Shown: positions 1 to 10,147, counted from the first letter of the stretch. The stretch: DNA of 64,000 nucleotides from Cydia pomonella (GCF_033807575.1 NC_084720.1:14577570-14641569); one strand, 5' to 3'. Notes: a model not told the origin generated them from the letters alone. Program-made: numbers and translations.

Positions 1-102
1 AAAATTGATATAAAGATAGGTACCATAGTAGCTCGCTCACTTGGTCTATCAACAACTATTTTAATGCTCTTTGTACTCGTATTCGCGACCCCATTGTATG
101 TA

Positions 103-126
103 CAGTCGCCATCAGATATATCGGAA
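103..126. repeat. End fragment of a TA-flanked MITE
   Basis: This short piece reads CAGTCGCCATCAGATATATC and is preceded by TA. It matches the left terminus of the complete MITE at 28452-28595. No matching right end follows, so it is a truncated copy. The match is seen in the sequence; the mariner-type assignment is inferred from the TA flank. Confidence 0.55.
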
Positions 127-1177
127 CGCATGTATGAGATCTCAAATTATTAAGATAAGACCTACTGTACTGTCTATATTACTTACCAAGACCTAAGTAC
201 CTATTATTTATATGTACCTACACAAAGAGAATTCCTATGTTAAAAGGAGATTAAATACATATTTTGTTATTCAACTACAAATAAAATAAAATTTATCTTT
301 TTCAGTTAACACATTTTTTTACCGATTTCTTTAATAAAATAAAACATTAAAGTATTATGTGACTATATTTCATTGTCTTCGGTGTAGATTATTTACTGAT
401 GTTCCAATTTCCTGTATCAGTTTGGTACCAGGAAATATAAAAACTACACCTCTTCAAAAACTTTGCTGGTAGTTCGACATCTGTAAGTTTAAATATAAAA
501 CATGATAAAAACACTTAAGTCAAAAACTTATACATAAAATATTTGCCCTATATTCTGGTCGCTCGGTAGGGTGCCCAGAAGGCTGGGTGCATTTCCGCGC
601 TGGTTAACAATGCTGATCCTCTGGTCACCAGAAGCCTATATAAGGCGCTCTCATAGAGCCACGCTAGTGCCCTAGAGTTTCAAATTCAACCCCAAGTGCC
701 ACAAATATGTAGTTAAGGGTTTAAATTCTGGATCAAGAACATGGAATACTATTCGCTAGTAAGGCCATAGGTATTAGAAAAAAATAATAGTAGGAGACGG
801 CCGTGGTCATGGTAGGTGGTACAGGTGGGCCAGGCAAGCTCTGAAATTATGCACCTATTTTACTATAACTTTGTTCACCTGTGTATATTTACTGTTTCCA
901 TGATAATCATTTTTAATATGTAGCCCGTGTAATCGGGCTGTATAATTGGTCTCATATTTTTTAACACAAAATCATAATTATAATTCAATAATTAATGGTG
1001 TTTTACATATTAATCATTAATGTACCTATTTTGCAAAATTTTCTTGCATATAATAATATTGTTTACTTCAATTGACGTGTTTATTATTTTCGTTACTATG
1101 TCAACGTTAATTCTTAAAAAATTATAACGTGAAGGTTGAGTCCGCAGTACAGTTACAGTTTACGTACATAGTGGCAT
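127..1177. other. Intergenic, no gene recognised
   Basis: AT-rich sequence with no supported coding region. A more GC-rich patch at about 555-690 resembles decayed repeat but I cannot name it. A 6-bp hairpin (AGCCCG/CGGGCT) lies near 922-939. Confidence 0.5.
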
Positions 1178-2411
1178 TAGCACAGTCGGATTAGGACCAA
1201 ACTCGAAATGTCTGAACAGTCATGAAATTTGGTATGTATATACGCCCCTTAAAGGCCCCTTTTTCATGCCCACACCATTTGACATTTGGGGACCTCGAGG
1301 AACCGCAGCCATCTTGGAAAATGTGGACCATCCAGGAGAAATTCGCGTTTTACTCTAAATCTACGTTCTTTATTCAATAATCGTGTAAGGCAACATTCAA
1401 GCTTATAAAATTCTACATAAAATAGATTTAGACATCTTTGCGAAAAAAAATGATCTTGCTTTAAAAAATACTTGCTAAACCCAGATTTAGCCCTTATACC
1501 CTTTCATGGGATATTCTCTTAATAGGAAACTTGGAAGAATAAAAATTCCACTTTTAACTATACATTTGTACATAATCTACCCCAATATCAATATTTTACT
1601 TGACTGCAACTTAACCAGAAAGTAGGGTTATGGGTATAAGTACTGAGGATTCAGGACACCCTGTAGCTTAGGATACAGGACGGATTTTTTAAATGACGTA
1701 TTATTTAGCCCTAAACCTTTTTCTTCCGTTAATTTTAGTAACTTTGTATTGCATAGCACTTGTATACTAACTGTGGATCTACTGATGTCTGTTTTACTGT
1801 ACTCCGCTCAATAGTTTAGGCGCTAGAAGAAAAAATATGATTTAATATTCGGAGTCCTCTCAAGGTGGCTGTATTGATTTTTCTTTAATAGAACAAGTAA
1901 AAGTAGGTTGTGAATGGCAAGAGGAATCTAACGATACGTCATTTAAAAAAATCCGTCTAGTATCCTAATACCTAGCTACTGGGTGTACTGAATCATCATA
2001 ACCCTTACCACCCTTCTTTCTGGTTTAGTCACAGTAGAGTAAAATGTTAATATTGGGGTAGACCACGTACAGATGTATAGTTAAAAATAGAATTCATATT
2101 CCTCCGAGTTTCCTTTTTTAAGAGAATGTCCTCTGGAAGTGTATAAGCGTTAAACTTAGATTCAGCAAGTATTCTCTATAACAAGATGTATTGTTCTGCA
2201 AAGATATCGAGGACTTTTTTGTGTAGAATTTAATAAGTTTTAATGTTGACTGTTGTGTTGATGGTACACATTTTCCAAGATGGTTCGGATTCCTCGAGGT
2301 CCCCAAATGTTAAATGGTTTGGGCATGAAAACGGGGCCTTTAATTTATATACATAATAAATTTCAAGACTGTTACAGAGATTTCGAGGTTGGTCCTAATC
2401 CGATTATGCTA
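1178..2411. mobile_element. Foldback element with about 0.5-kb inverted arms
   Basis: The left arm (about 1178-1700) and right arm (about 1935-2411) are diverged reverse complements along their whole length, around a centre of about 234 bp. Anchors include GGATTAGGACC (left) against GGTCCTAATCC (right), GGGGACCTCGAGGA against TCCTCGAGGTCCCC, CTACCCCAATAT against ATATTGGGGTAG, and the inner GGATTTTTTAAATGACGTA against its complement at 1935-1954. No transposase is recognisable in arms or centre. It fits a non-autonomous foldback or long-TIR transposon; two head-to-head copies of one repeat is the alternative. I saw no clear target duplication. ORFs at 2118-2306 and 2280-2471 lie in the right arm and are not supported. 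Confidence 0.75.
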
Positions 2412-2718
2412 CATTGTGCGTCCGCAGCAAATTCGGTTCTCCATACAAATGTAGTTACGCTCTCATTTTAAAATGACTTGCTAGATTGCTCTGAAACTTT
2501 GTACTTACAATAGGATATGGTATGTCTATGCCTATAATTAATTTAAAACATAAATGTGAAATGAGAGCCAATTAAGTTCAATATTAAGAATATGTGTCGT
2601 TGTTGACTCGCCGACAACGGAATTGAGATCTATATGGGTGCCATGTTCTGTGCTGTGTAGAAAATCCTGAAATTATAAAGGATTTGTCTTGGCTAGTTTT
2701 TACGTATAGGCTACGTAT

Positions 2719-3195
2719 CACCGAAACGTCACAAACACCACGAAGGTTCGGCTTGTACGGGCCCTCGTTTTTCCTATATTCTTATACGCTGCGGAGACCT
2801 GGACTATCCGAAAGACAGAGGAGAAGACGATAGACGCCCTAGAAATATGGTGCTGGAGGAAAATGCTGGGGATATCCTGGACCGAGTTTCGGACTAATGT
2901 CTCCATCCTTAAAGAACTCCGTATCAAGCAGCGCCTTTCGACTCTCGTAAAGACCCGCATACTCAGTTTTTTCGGTCACGTCTCGGGGAGGAACAACGAC
3001 TCCATAGAGCGTCTAGTGGTGCAGGGTAGAGCAAACGGAAAAAGACCGCGCAAAAGGCCACCTATGCGATGGACTGACCAAATCAAATCTGCCATGAAGG
3101 GTCCCCTGAACGCATTTGCCAGAATGGCCCCCAACCGCAAAAAATGGCGAGAAATCGTACGGCAAGCAACATCTGCGCCTGATATCAGCAGTTGA
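2719..3195 (+). pseudogene. 5'-truncated RTE-type LINE ORF2 C-terminus
   Basis: An open frame of about 158 codons runs from 2719 to a TGA at 3193-3195 with no ATG at its start. It contains the motifs LVFPIFLYAAETWT and IWCWRKMLGISWTE, which I recognise as the end of RTE-clade reverse transcriptases, then a basic KRPRKRP stretch and a KKWREIV tail. The endonuclease and the catalytic YxDD region are missing, as expected for a 5'-truncated insertion. The remaining frame is intact, suggesting a fairly recent copy. An A-rich (GAA)n tail follows. Clade assignment is by motif recognition, not by search. Confidence 0.8.
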
Positions 3196-3240
3196 CCACG
3201 ACGCTCTGCAAAGAGTACAACGACAAAGAAGAAGAAGACG
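3196..3240 (+). repeat. 3' end and (GAA)n tail of the RTE fragment
   Basis: Just after the stop codon a short 3' UTR ends in AAAGAAGAAGAAGACG. A trinucleotide tail of this kind is typical of RTE-type LINE 3' ends. Confidence 0.6.
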
Positions 3241-4320
3241 TATCATATTTGTCTAAAATTTGGTTTGTTGGTACACACACAAGGGATAGTCTCTAGTACT
3301 CCGTACCTAGGTACGGGGGCCACACTCGTCAGCGCGACGGCGATATTTTTTACCTTTTACCTAAAAATCTCAAATTTGTGTACGGGCTCAGCTCCTGTTT
3401 CGTCTTAAGCCTGAATTTAACAGATTCTGACTCACAGGGGGCTTTGAGCATGCTGTTGCGTTCGTTTTTAAATTTTGAAAAAAAGAACTAGCCTAACAAC
3501 ACAATAAATGCTTGTTTATCCGCATTCTTCACTATATCTCCCTGTCTCATTACTATCTGACCTTCTAACCCCGAGGGGAAAATATACCTTATTGGGGCTA
3601 CTCCATCTTCCTCATGATAATATATTTTACTTTACTGAAAAGCAATCGGTACATTATACAAGATGCACATTGTTAAGAGCCGGGGTTAGAACCCACGACC
3701 ATTGGTTTTAAAATGAAGCTTTGTATATAATTTGTATTTTTATAATAAATCTGTTTTCTTGTTGACATTTTGTGGTATTGTATTGCTTTATGTTAATTGT
3801 CAAGATATTTCTTTCATCCTGGACAATTGTCACATGCGTCACATGTACGTTTTTATGATAGATCTACATCGACGCAACTGCATGTCATTGTCAAAGAGCA
3901 TATAATCACTACGTTTCCATACTAGCGAGTGGAATCAGTTTGTTTCGCAAATCATTACCAAAATGTACGACAAAGAACTGTCAAAGAACCATAGTAGCAA
4001 CATAAGCGATTTAAATAGTGTAGTACGCTACACGCTTACGATTCTTATCGATATCGATAAAATGGGGAGGGTTGAAACATAGGCTCCTGTCTACAAATTT
4101 TGTACTCGAAATCAGGTTAGCATCGAGTCCACATTTAAGTTGCATGTTATAAAGTGGATAGTTCTTAATTGGACTACTATCTGGTCGGGCTTAATGTGGA
4201 CCCGAATTATTTTAATACAGTTTTTAAGTCGTGTTTTTTTATTTTATTAAATGCTTGATTTTCATAATGATGTGCACATACATGTTTGAATAAATGTAAC
4301 TTTTCTATGGGAAGATGTAT
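3241..4320. other. Intergenic; double TATCGATA and one half of a distant inverted repeat
   Basis: No gene is recognised. Two overlapping TATCGATA octamers occupy 4046-4059, matching the insect DREF-binding consensus; no promoter use can be shown. Positions 3939-3961 are the reverse complement, with one mismatch, of 11130-11152. The ORF at 3508-3711 has no recognisable features. Confidence 0.5.
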
Positions 4321-4324
4321 CAGG
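4321..4324. repeat. Target-site duplication, left copy (CAGG)
   Basis: CAGG directly abuts the left LTR and is repeated at 9914-9917 directly after the right LTR. A 4-bp duplication fits a Gypsy-type integrase. Confidence 0.85.
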
Positions 4325-5110
4325 TGTGGGATGCGTAGTAACGCAGTACTTCACCACTTTATTCACTTACTTGAGATAGGTACTAGCTCTGGGTGTAGAA
4401 AGCAAACAAGCTAGATGAGTTTTGCAGCTTTAATCTTGAGCACACACATGCGTAAGCAATAGATCCGACTACGTAGTATACAGAAGGAGAAATAGCAAGC
4501 GATAGGCACTTAAAAACTATAAAGCGCGAGATAAATGCACGGAAACGTGATTGCAGTGCAATTGCGCGGCGCAGCGACATGCACTTCGCGTCAAGGCGGC
4601 TGATGGACTGTCGAGCGTGGCTCGCGGAGCACTGCGCGGGCGCAGGGGCGGCCGGCTGAGAACCGGTCGGCCGTGAGCCCAGTTATGCAGTCGTTGCGCG
4701 CGCTCGCTGTTAAAATTATCTACTAATAAGAAGGGATTTGTTTGTCCGCTTCAACATACAAAATATGTAACATTAACATTTGATCTTTGATTTAATTGTA
4801 CATAGTTCATCGTTTGTATAAATTAATTAATTGTAATAAGTTAAATCAGTTTATGTAAATAGGTTAAAAGGTAAAATACGTGATATAATAATTAACAATT
4901 AAAATGACTATAAATAGCTATTAGGTATCTGACTTAATTAGGCTAATTAATTAATTCATTGGATACAACATAAAAATGATTTGATATAAATAATTTGGAA
5001 AATTAATTTGACTGTAAAATTGTAAAAACATAAAATTGCTAAATGTATATAAAAGAGTATAAACATAAAATCATTAAGAAATACATAAAACATTCGGCTT
5101 AACGCCCACA
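4325..5110 (-). repeat. 3' LTR of the Gypsy element
   Basis: 786 bp with terminal TG...CA, same length and apparently same sequence as the LTR at 9128-9913. On the minus strand an AATAAA polyadenylation signal lies at 4358-4363, about 33 nt before the LTR end. The half nearer its 5' end is strongly AT-rich, and a GC-rich block covers about 4560-4710. The 65-codon ORF at 4383-4580 occurs in both LTRs and is not taken as a gene. Confidence 0.95.
4358..4363 (-). promoter_or_regulatory. AATAAA polyadenylation signal in the 3' LTR
   Basis: The minus strand reads AATAAAGTGG near the LTR terminus, the expected place for the element's poly(A) signal. The right LTR carries the same hexamer. Confidence 0.55.
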
Positions 5111-5123
5111 TCACCCCCCTCCA
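5111..5123 (-). promoter_or_regulatory. Polypurine tract
   Basis: The minus strand reads TGGAGGGGGGTGA directly before the 3' LTR. A purine run in this position primes plus-strand DNA synthesis in LTR retrotransposons. Confidence 0.8.
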
Positions 5124-5131
5124 GAGACCGG

Positions 5132-8100
5132 CTAAGGGCGATAATAGTCAGGAAAATGAACTACACGTCCTGAACGTGTACGTTTGACGACATTTTCCCC
5201 ATTCAAAGTTGAACCAGTGGTGGTTGTATTGTGGGAGTTGTTATGTGTTTGTGTTTTATGTGTTGTATGATTGGTATGTGTGTCGTGAAGTATGTAGGCT
5301 GGCTTTATCCGGTCTACAGATACTGTCACAGACTTACCATTAATGAGTAGAGTGAACACTTTTGGACCTCTCTGAAGGACCTTATAGGGACCCGTGTAAG
5401 CTGGCTTCAACGACTTGCAAAGAGTATCGTCTCTCAGAAATACATGCGAAGACGTTGCTAGGTCGTTGAAAATGAATGTACGACGCTGACTTACGTGACG
5501 GGAAGCTGGTGTCGGGTGCAAGTTCTTCGTAAACGTGCGAAGCCGAGACAAGTAGTCCGTCACATCAGGAAATGGGTCAGCCCCTGGGTTGAAAAATTCA
5601 CCAGGCATACGTAAGGGCTGTCCGTAGACGAGCTCCGCAGAAGAGGCTTGGAGGTCTTCCTTGAAGGCGTTCCTTACGCCTAATAACACCAGTGGGAGTG
5701 ATTCAACCCAGGTGGTGCCGGCGTGACACGTAATGGCGGCCTTGAGCTGGCGATGGAACCGTTCCACCATACCATTACACTTAGCGTGGTAAGCAGTGGT
5801 ACGCTTATGTACAAACCCTGCCAGCTCGGACAGCTTCTTAAAAAGTGCAGACTCGAATTGTCGACCTCTGTCAGTCACAATATCCACCGGGCATCCGAAG
5901 CGAGCTATCCAGCCATGCAGCAGAGCATGTGCAACGGTATCGGCGGTCATGTCCTGTATTGGGATTGCTTCAGGCCACCGCGTAAATCGGTCAATGGCGG
6001 TGAGGCAGTACTTGAAACCCTGACAAAGTGGAAGCGGTCCGATCAGGTCGATATGAATGTTCAGAAACCTGCCTTTGGGAACGTCAAATGATGACAGTGG
6101 TGTGGAGACGTGTCGAGTGACCTTCGAACGCTGGCAAGCCAAACAGTTCCGAGTCCATTCTCGACAATCTCTCCTGACCCCAGGCCAAACATACCTGTCA
6201 GCCACGAGCTTCGCAGATGCATTCGCACCTGGATGGCTAAACGAATGGAGGCTTTCGAAGACCTGACGCCTTAATTCTGCTGGAACGTACGGTCTAGCAG
6301 TTGTGGGACTCCCACTTTCATCGCAGTACAGCTCAGCACTTGTCCCAGGTACTTGGACCTTAGCGAGGCGTAACGAGTTATCACCGCTCAGCAGCTGCTC
6401 CAACTCCGGGTCGTTGCCTTGGGCTGCAGCCAGCCTGTTCACGTCTACTGGTGGCGTGATCTCCTCGACCCTAGAGAGAGTGTCAGCTACGACATTGTCC
6501 TTACCCGAGATGTGCCTGATGTCTGTGCTGAACTGCGATATGAAGTCCAGGTGACGGAATTGCCTGGGCGAGCAATTCTCCTTACGAGAATGGAACGCAA
6601 AACATAACGGCTTATGGTCTGTGTAGATGGTGAAGTCGCGGGCTTCGACCATGTGCCGGAAATACTTGATCGCCTCATAAATCGCAAGGAGTTCGCGATC
6701 GTACGGCGAGTATTTCTGCTGGGCAGGACTCAGCTTACGCGAGAAGAATGCTAGCGGCTCCCAGCCCTTCTCCTCGTTGAACTGTTGTAAAACCGCGCCC
6801 ATAGCCACATCTGATGCATCTGTAACTATGCAGAGCTTCGCCTGTGCATCTGGATGAGCCAAAAGAGCAGCCTGGCTCAAGTCCTGCTTACAGCGATCGA
6901 ACGCCTCGTGCTCTGTTGATGTAAAGTGGACCGGGTGCGAAGCCTTTACCGAACCCGCTAAAAGAGCGTTCAGAGGAGCCTGACTCTGAGCAGCACTGGG
7001 TACGAACCTGCGATAAAAGTTCAACATACCCAGAAAACGCCTGAGCTCTCGCACGTTCTTCGGTGCAGGGAAGTCCTTGATTGCGTCGACCTTGGCAGGG
7101 AGGGGCTTGGTGCCCTCAGCAGAGATACGGTAACCTAAGAATGTCACCTCTGCAGCACCGAAGACGCACTTGGCAGTGTTAATGACCATGCCATACTCCT
7201 GCAACCGGGTGAACAGCTGACGAAGATGGGCTTCATGGGTCTTCTCATCCTTCGAGAAGACTAAGAAGTCGTCCAGATAGCTGTAACAAAAGTCAAGTCC
7301 CCGCAACATCTCATCCACGAAGCGCTGGAACGTCTGCCCGGCATTTCGAAGCCCGAACGTCATGAACGGAAATTCGAAAAGACCGAACGGCGTTGTTATG
7401 GCGGTCTTCGGGATGTCTTCAGGGTTGACGGGAATCTGGTTATAGGCCTTAACAAGGTCAATGGTTGAAAACACGCGGCAGCCTGTGATGCTTTGTGTAA
7501 AATCCTGGATATGGCGAATAGGATACCTATCAGGTACAGTTCGCGCATTCAGCATCCTATAATCGCCGCAGGGTCTCCAACCATTGTCCTTTTTAGGGGC
7601 CAAGTGTAGTGGAGAAGCCCAAGGGGACTCGGAGGGTCTGGCTATGCCACTAGCGAGCATAGAAGAGAACTCCTCCTTGGCGATTTTCAGTTTGTCAGGA
7701 GCCAACCTACGAGGTGCACTGAAAACTGGGGGTCCAGGTGTAGTCCGGATATGGTGTAGTGTACTGTGTTTAATTATGCGGTGTATGCCAGATGGGCGTG
7801 TGATGTCGGGAAATTCACGTAGTATAGTGTGGTAAACAGACTCACCAGTTACAACTTTGATTGAGGCAATGTCGTCAGACGGCCGGGCAGGCAAACCCGC
7901 GGTCGAAAGTAGTGTATTGCCATCCATGAGTCGATGTTCCCTGCAATTGACAATAAGATTGTAATGAATTAAAAAGTCAACACCTATTATCGCCCTTGTT
8001 ACATCCGCAACAACAAATCGCCAGACAAAGTCGCGGCGCAAACCTATACTAAGCACTAGATGCACGTAACCGTACGTGTTTATCACTGTGCCGTTAGCGG

Positions 8101-8257
8101 CGCACAAATTGTAGTTCGTCGGCTGTCTGCGTTCTTTTAATAAATTACGCGGAAAAACACACAAATCACTACCTGTGTCCACGAGGAATGTGATCTTTGA
8201 CCTAGAGTCCACGATGAATAAGCGACCTTTGCTAGGGCAGCCGCTCGCCGCCATCAC
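5132..8257 (-). CDS. pol: Gypsy Pol polyprotein (protease, RT, RNase H, integrase)
   Basis: About 1040 residues in one open frame. Visible landmarks: aspartic protease DTGSD at residues 27-31 with IIGVDFL near 90-96; reverse transcriptase from about 195, with FSTIDLVKAYNQI and the catalytic YLDD at 327-330; RNase H with VTDAS (D480), E522, TDHKP (D547) and ADTLSR (D592); integrase zinc finger H671/H675/C705/C708 and core D737, D796, E832; a GPY/F-like segment from about 956. All key residues are present. The first codon here is GTG at 8257 and an ATG follows at 8254, overlapping the gag stop as TGATG. The frame is also open upstream to a TGA at 8288-8290, so synthesis by -1 frameshifting from gag is more likely than a separate start. 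It acts in virus-like particles to copy and integrate the element. Confidence 0.95.
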   Translation of the reverse strand: MMAASGCPSKGRLFIVDSRSKITFLVDTGSDLCVFPRNLLKERRQPTNYNLCAANGTVINTYGYVHLVLSIGLRRDFVWRFVVADVTRAIIGVDFLIHYNLIVNCREHRLMDGNTLLSTAGLPARPSDDIASIKVVTGESVYHTILREFPDITRPSGIHRIIKHSTLHHIRTTPGPPVFSAPRRLAPDKLKIAKEEFSSMLASGIARPSESPWASPLHLAPKKDNGWRPCGDYRMLNARTVPDRYPIRHIQDFTQSITGCRVFSTIDLVKAYNQIPVNPEDIPKTAITTPFGLFEFPFMTFGLRNAGQTFQRFVDEMLRGLDFCYSYLDDFLVFSKDEKTHEAHLRQLFTRLQEYGMVINTAKCVFGAAEVTFLGYRISAEGTKPLPAKVDAIKDFPAPKNVRELRRFLGMLNFYRRFVPSAAQSQAPLNALLAGSVKASHPVHFTSTEHEAFDRCKQDLSQAALLAHPDAQAKLCIVTDASDVAMGAVLQQFNEEKGWEPLAFFSRKLSPAQQKYSPYDRELLAIYEAIKYFRHMVEARDFTIYTDHKPLCFAFHSRKENCSPRQFRHLDFISQFSTDIRHISGKDNVVADTLSRVEEITPPVDVNRLAAAQGNDPELEQLLSGDNSLRLAKVQVPGTSAELYCDESGSPTTARPYVPAELRRQVFESLHSFSHPGANASAKLVADRYVWPGVRRDCREWTRNCLACQRSKVTRHVSTPLSSFDVPKGRFLNIHIDLIGPLPLCQGFKYCLTAIDRFTRWPEAIPIQDMTADTVAHALLHGWIARFGCPVDIVTDRGRQFESALFKKLSELAGFVHKRTTAYHAKCNGMVERFHRQLKAAITCHAGTTWVESLPLVLLGVRNAFKEDLQASSAELVYGQPLRMPGEFFNPGADPFPDVTDYLSRLRTFTKNLHPTPASRHVSQRRTFIFNDLATSSHVFLRDDTLCKSLKPAYTGPYKVLQRGPKVFTLLINGKSVTVSVDRIKPAYILHDTHTNHTTHKTQTHNNSHNTTTTGSTLNGENVVKRTRSGRVVHFPDYYRP

Positions 8258-8278
8258 CGACTGCCCGATGCATTTCCC
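8235..8278 (-). promoter_or_regulatory. Candidate -1 ribosomal frameshift signal between gag and pol
   Basis: On the minus strand the heptamer GGGAAAT (8278-8272) lies in the gag frame as G GGA AAT, the X XXY YYZ pattern. A 5-nt spacer follows, then GGGCAGTCG (8266-8258), which can pair with CGGCTGCCC (8243-8235) as a 9-bp stem with one G-U pair around a 14-nt loop. A -1 slip at the heptamer enters the pol frame 16 nt before the gag stop. The geometry matches known -1 signals; function is inferred. Reinitiation at the overlapping TGATG is the alternative. Confidence 0.7.
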
Positions 8279-9099
8279 GACTGGTAATCACAAGGCTTGA
8301 TGCATCTCTTAGCCTGCTCCCCAAACTTGTGATGGTACCAGCAGGTAGGGAACTTCCGGTAGTTGGAGTTGGACCTCTTGGACGCTGAACGCTGCCTGGT
8401 GTGACTCGATGACCTTCCTCTGGGCCGGGACATTCGACCGACCTTAGCATCCAGCGCCTGCATCCGCCTGCTCAGTTCCGCAATCTGCAGCATCAGGGGT
8501 TCCGACGACGTGGAGGGTAGCGCTGCTGCTGCCACCTGCGGGGCGGGCGCGACAACGTCATGAAGGCGATCGGCGAGCTCCGCCAAGTCCTCCAGGGATG
8601 ATTTTAGTTGCGACGCGACAATATCCTGCGTCCGTTGTGGTAGCCGGTTGACCCAGATGGAACGTAGGAAGTCCTCAGGAAGTCCAGGTCCTGCCAGGTG
8701 CTGAAGGTGTCGAAGAAACTGTGAAGGTTTCCTGTCTCCTAGCTCTTCAAGATTCAGGACCTGCTGAACCTTCCTCTCGCGCGACGCAGAAAGCCGCTTA
8801 ATCAGCTCCGTCTTCAGCTTTCCATATTTGTCCTCCTCCGGCGGTGATGTAATGATATCTTCGACCTCCGCCGCATATTGAGGTTCAAGCTGCGCCATGG
8901 CATAATAAAATTTTGTCTCGTCGGTCGTTACTCGAGATAAACGAAATTGCCCTTCCAGCTGCGCAAACCATAGCGCAGGTTTGTCAGGATAAAACGGTGG
9001 CACCTTGACGCCAACCCGAAATGATTCGGCCGTTAACTGCTCGGCGCCATTTTGTAACGGTACCTCTTTGTCCGGTTCAGTGCCACTACCGCTTGCCAT
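8254..9099 (-). CDS. gag: Gypsy Gag protein
   Basis: 281 residues from ATG at 9099 to TGA at 8256-8254. The start lies 28 nt inside the 5' LTR boundary, just past the primer-binding site. The N-terminal two-thirds is a capsid-like helical region containing PPFYPDKPALWFAQLE and PSQFLRHLQHLAG, a pattern I associate with Gag of arthropod Gypsy elements. The tail is rich in Arg and Ser, then CWYHHKFGEQAKRC with a further C at 270, a variant zinc knuckle (C253, H256/H257, C266, C270) rather than classic CCHC. It would form the particle and bind the RNA. It overlaps pol by 4 nt, pol being in the -1 frame. Function is known for the family; the cysteine/histidine ligands are inferred. Confidence 0.9.
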   Translation of the reverse strand: MASGSGTEPDKEVPLQNGAEQLTAESFRVGVKVPPFYPDKPALWFAQLEGQFRLSRVTTDETKFYYAMAQLEPQYAAEVEDIITSPPEEDKYGKLKTELIKRLSASRERKVQQVLNLEELGDRKPSQFLRHLQHLAGPGLPEDFLRSIWVNRLPQRTQDIVASQLKSSLEDLAELADRLHDVVAPAPQVAAAALPSTSSEPLMLQIAELSRRMQALDAKVGRMSRPRGRSSSHTRQRSASKRSNSNYRKFPTCWYHHKFGEQAKRCIKPCDYQSGNASGSR

Positions 9100-9115
9100 T
9101 CTGAGGTGTTTAACA

Positions 9116-9126
9116 GGGGGTCACCA
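9116..9126 (-). promoter_or_regulatory. tRNA primer-binding site
   Basis: Just inside the 5' LTR the minus strand reads TTGGTGACCCCC. The TGG start one base after the LTR is expected, because tRNAs end in CCA. The first ten bases (TGGTGACCCC) resemble primer sites for tRNA-Trp; pairing beyond that is poor, so the tRNA identity is tentative. Confidence 0.7.
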
Positions 9127-9127
9127 A

Positions 9128-9913
9128 TGTGGGATGCGTAGTAACGCAGTACTTCACCACTTTATTCACTTACTTGAGATAGGTACTAGCTCTGGGTGTA
9201 GAAAGCAAACAAGCTAGATGAGTTTTGCAGCTTTAATCTTGAGCACACACATGCGTAAGCAATAGATCCGACTACGTAGTATACAGAAGGAGAAATAGCA
9301 AGCGATAGGCACTTAAAAACTATAAAGCGCGAGATAAATGCACGGAAACGTGATTGCAGTGCAATTGCGCGGCGCAGCGACATGCACTTCGCGTCAAGGC
9401 GGCTGATGGACTGTCGAGCGTGGCTCGCGGAGCACTGCGCGGGCGCAGGGGCGGCCGGCTGAGAACCGGTCGGCCGTGAGCCCAGTTATGCAGTCGTTGC
9501 GCGCGCTCGCTGTTAAAATTATCTACTAATAAGAAGGGATTTGTTTGTCCGCTTCAACATACAAAATATGTAACATTAACATTTGATCTTTGATTTAATT
9601 GTACATAGTTCATCGTTTGTATAAATTAATTAATTGTAATAAGTTAAATCAGTTTATGTAAATAGGTTAAAAGGTAAAATACGTGATATAATAATTAACA
9701 ATTAAAATGACTATAAATAGCTATTAGGTATCTGACTTAATTAGGCTAATTAATTAATTCATTGGATACAACATAAAAATGATTTGATATAAATAATTTG
9801 GAAAATTAATTTGACTGTAAAATTGTAAAAACATAAAATTGCTAAATGTATATAAAAGAGTATAAACATAAAATCATTAAGAAATACATAAAACATTCGG
9901 CTTAACGCCCACA
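9128..9913 (-). repeat. 5' LTR of the Gypsy element
   Basis: 786 bp and apparently identical to the LTR at 4325-5110. It carries the promoter for the minus-strand transcript; no TATA element could be chosen with confidence. Identity of the LTRs implies recent insertion, because both are copied from one template. Confidence 0.95.
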
Positions 9914-9917
9914 CAGG
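9914..9917. repeat. Target-site duplication, right copy (CAGG)
   Basis: CAGG directly after the right LTR, matching 4321-4324. Confidence 0.85.
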
Positions 9918-10147
9918 TCTTCGTTTCCAACAAATTTGGCCCACTGCCTGCATCTGAAAACATACAGCCTTGGAAAAACATGACTTTATCTACAGTTTAT
10001 ATTCCATGTGTTTGCTAATGAGATGATCAACTGATTATTTCGCGCTAATATGCATCTATAAATCATGTTTTTCGGCATCCAGTTATCAACAACCCTTTAT
10101 CAATGCTTTAACTTTTTATGTATTTATATGTCTGTTAATCATGAGAA

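Larger units (their letters stand above)
4325..9913 (-). mobile_element. Intact Gypsy-type LTR retrotransposon
   Basis: A complete 5589-bp element on the minus strand: 5' LTR at 9128-9913, primer-binding site, gag, pol, polypurine tract, 3' LTR at 4325-5110, flanked by CAGG/CAGG. The LTRs start TGTGGG and end CCCACA and look identical when read side by side. The pol order is protease, reverse transcriptase, RNase H, integrase, the Gypsy/Metaviridae order (Copia places integrase before RT). There is no env-like third ORF. Both ORFs are open, so the copy could be active or very recently inserted. Lineage within Gypsy is not determined. Confidence 0.95.

Noticed and set aside
4046..4059. Double TATCGATA as a promoter
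   Set aside because: Matches the DREF consensus but no exon or start could be tied to it; the motif alone is too short.
4383..4580. 65-codon ORF present in both LTRs (also 9186-9383)
   Set aside because: Exact LTR duplication makes it appear twice; it has no known homologous motif and sits over LTR regulatory sequence.
5723..7835. Six plus-strand or third-frame ORFs of 60-122 codons opposite pol
   Set aside because: They lie antisense or out of frame to the clearly coding pol ORF and show no motifs.
8232..8450. 72-codon minus ORF overlapping the gag end
   Set aside because: Third frame within gag; no motif; not linked to either gag or pol by a plausible shift.
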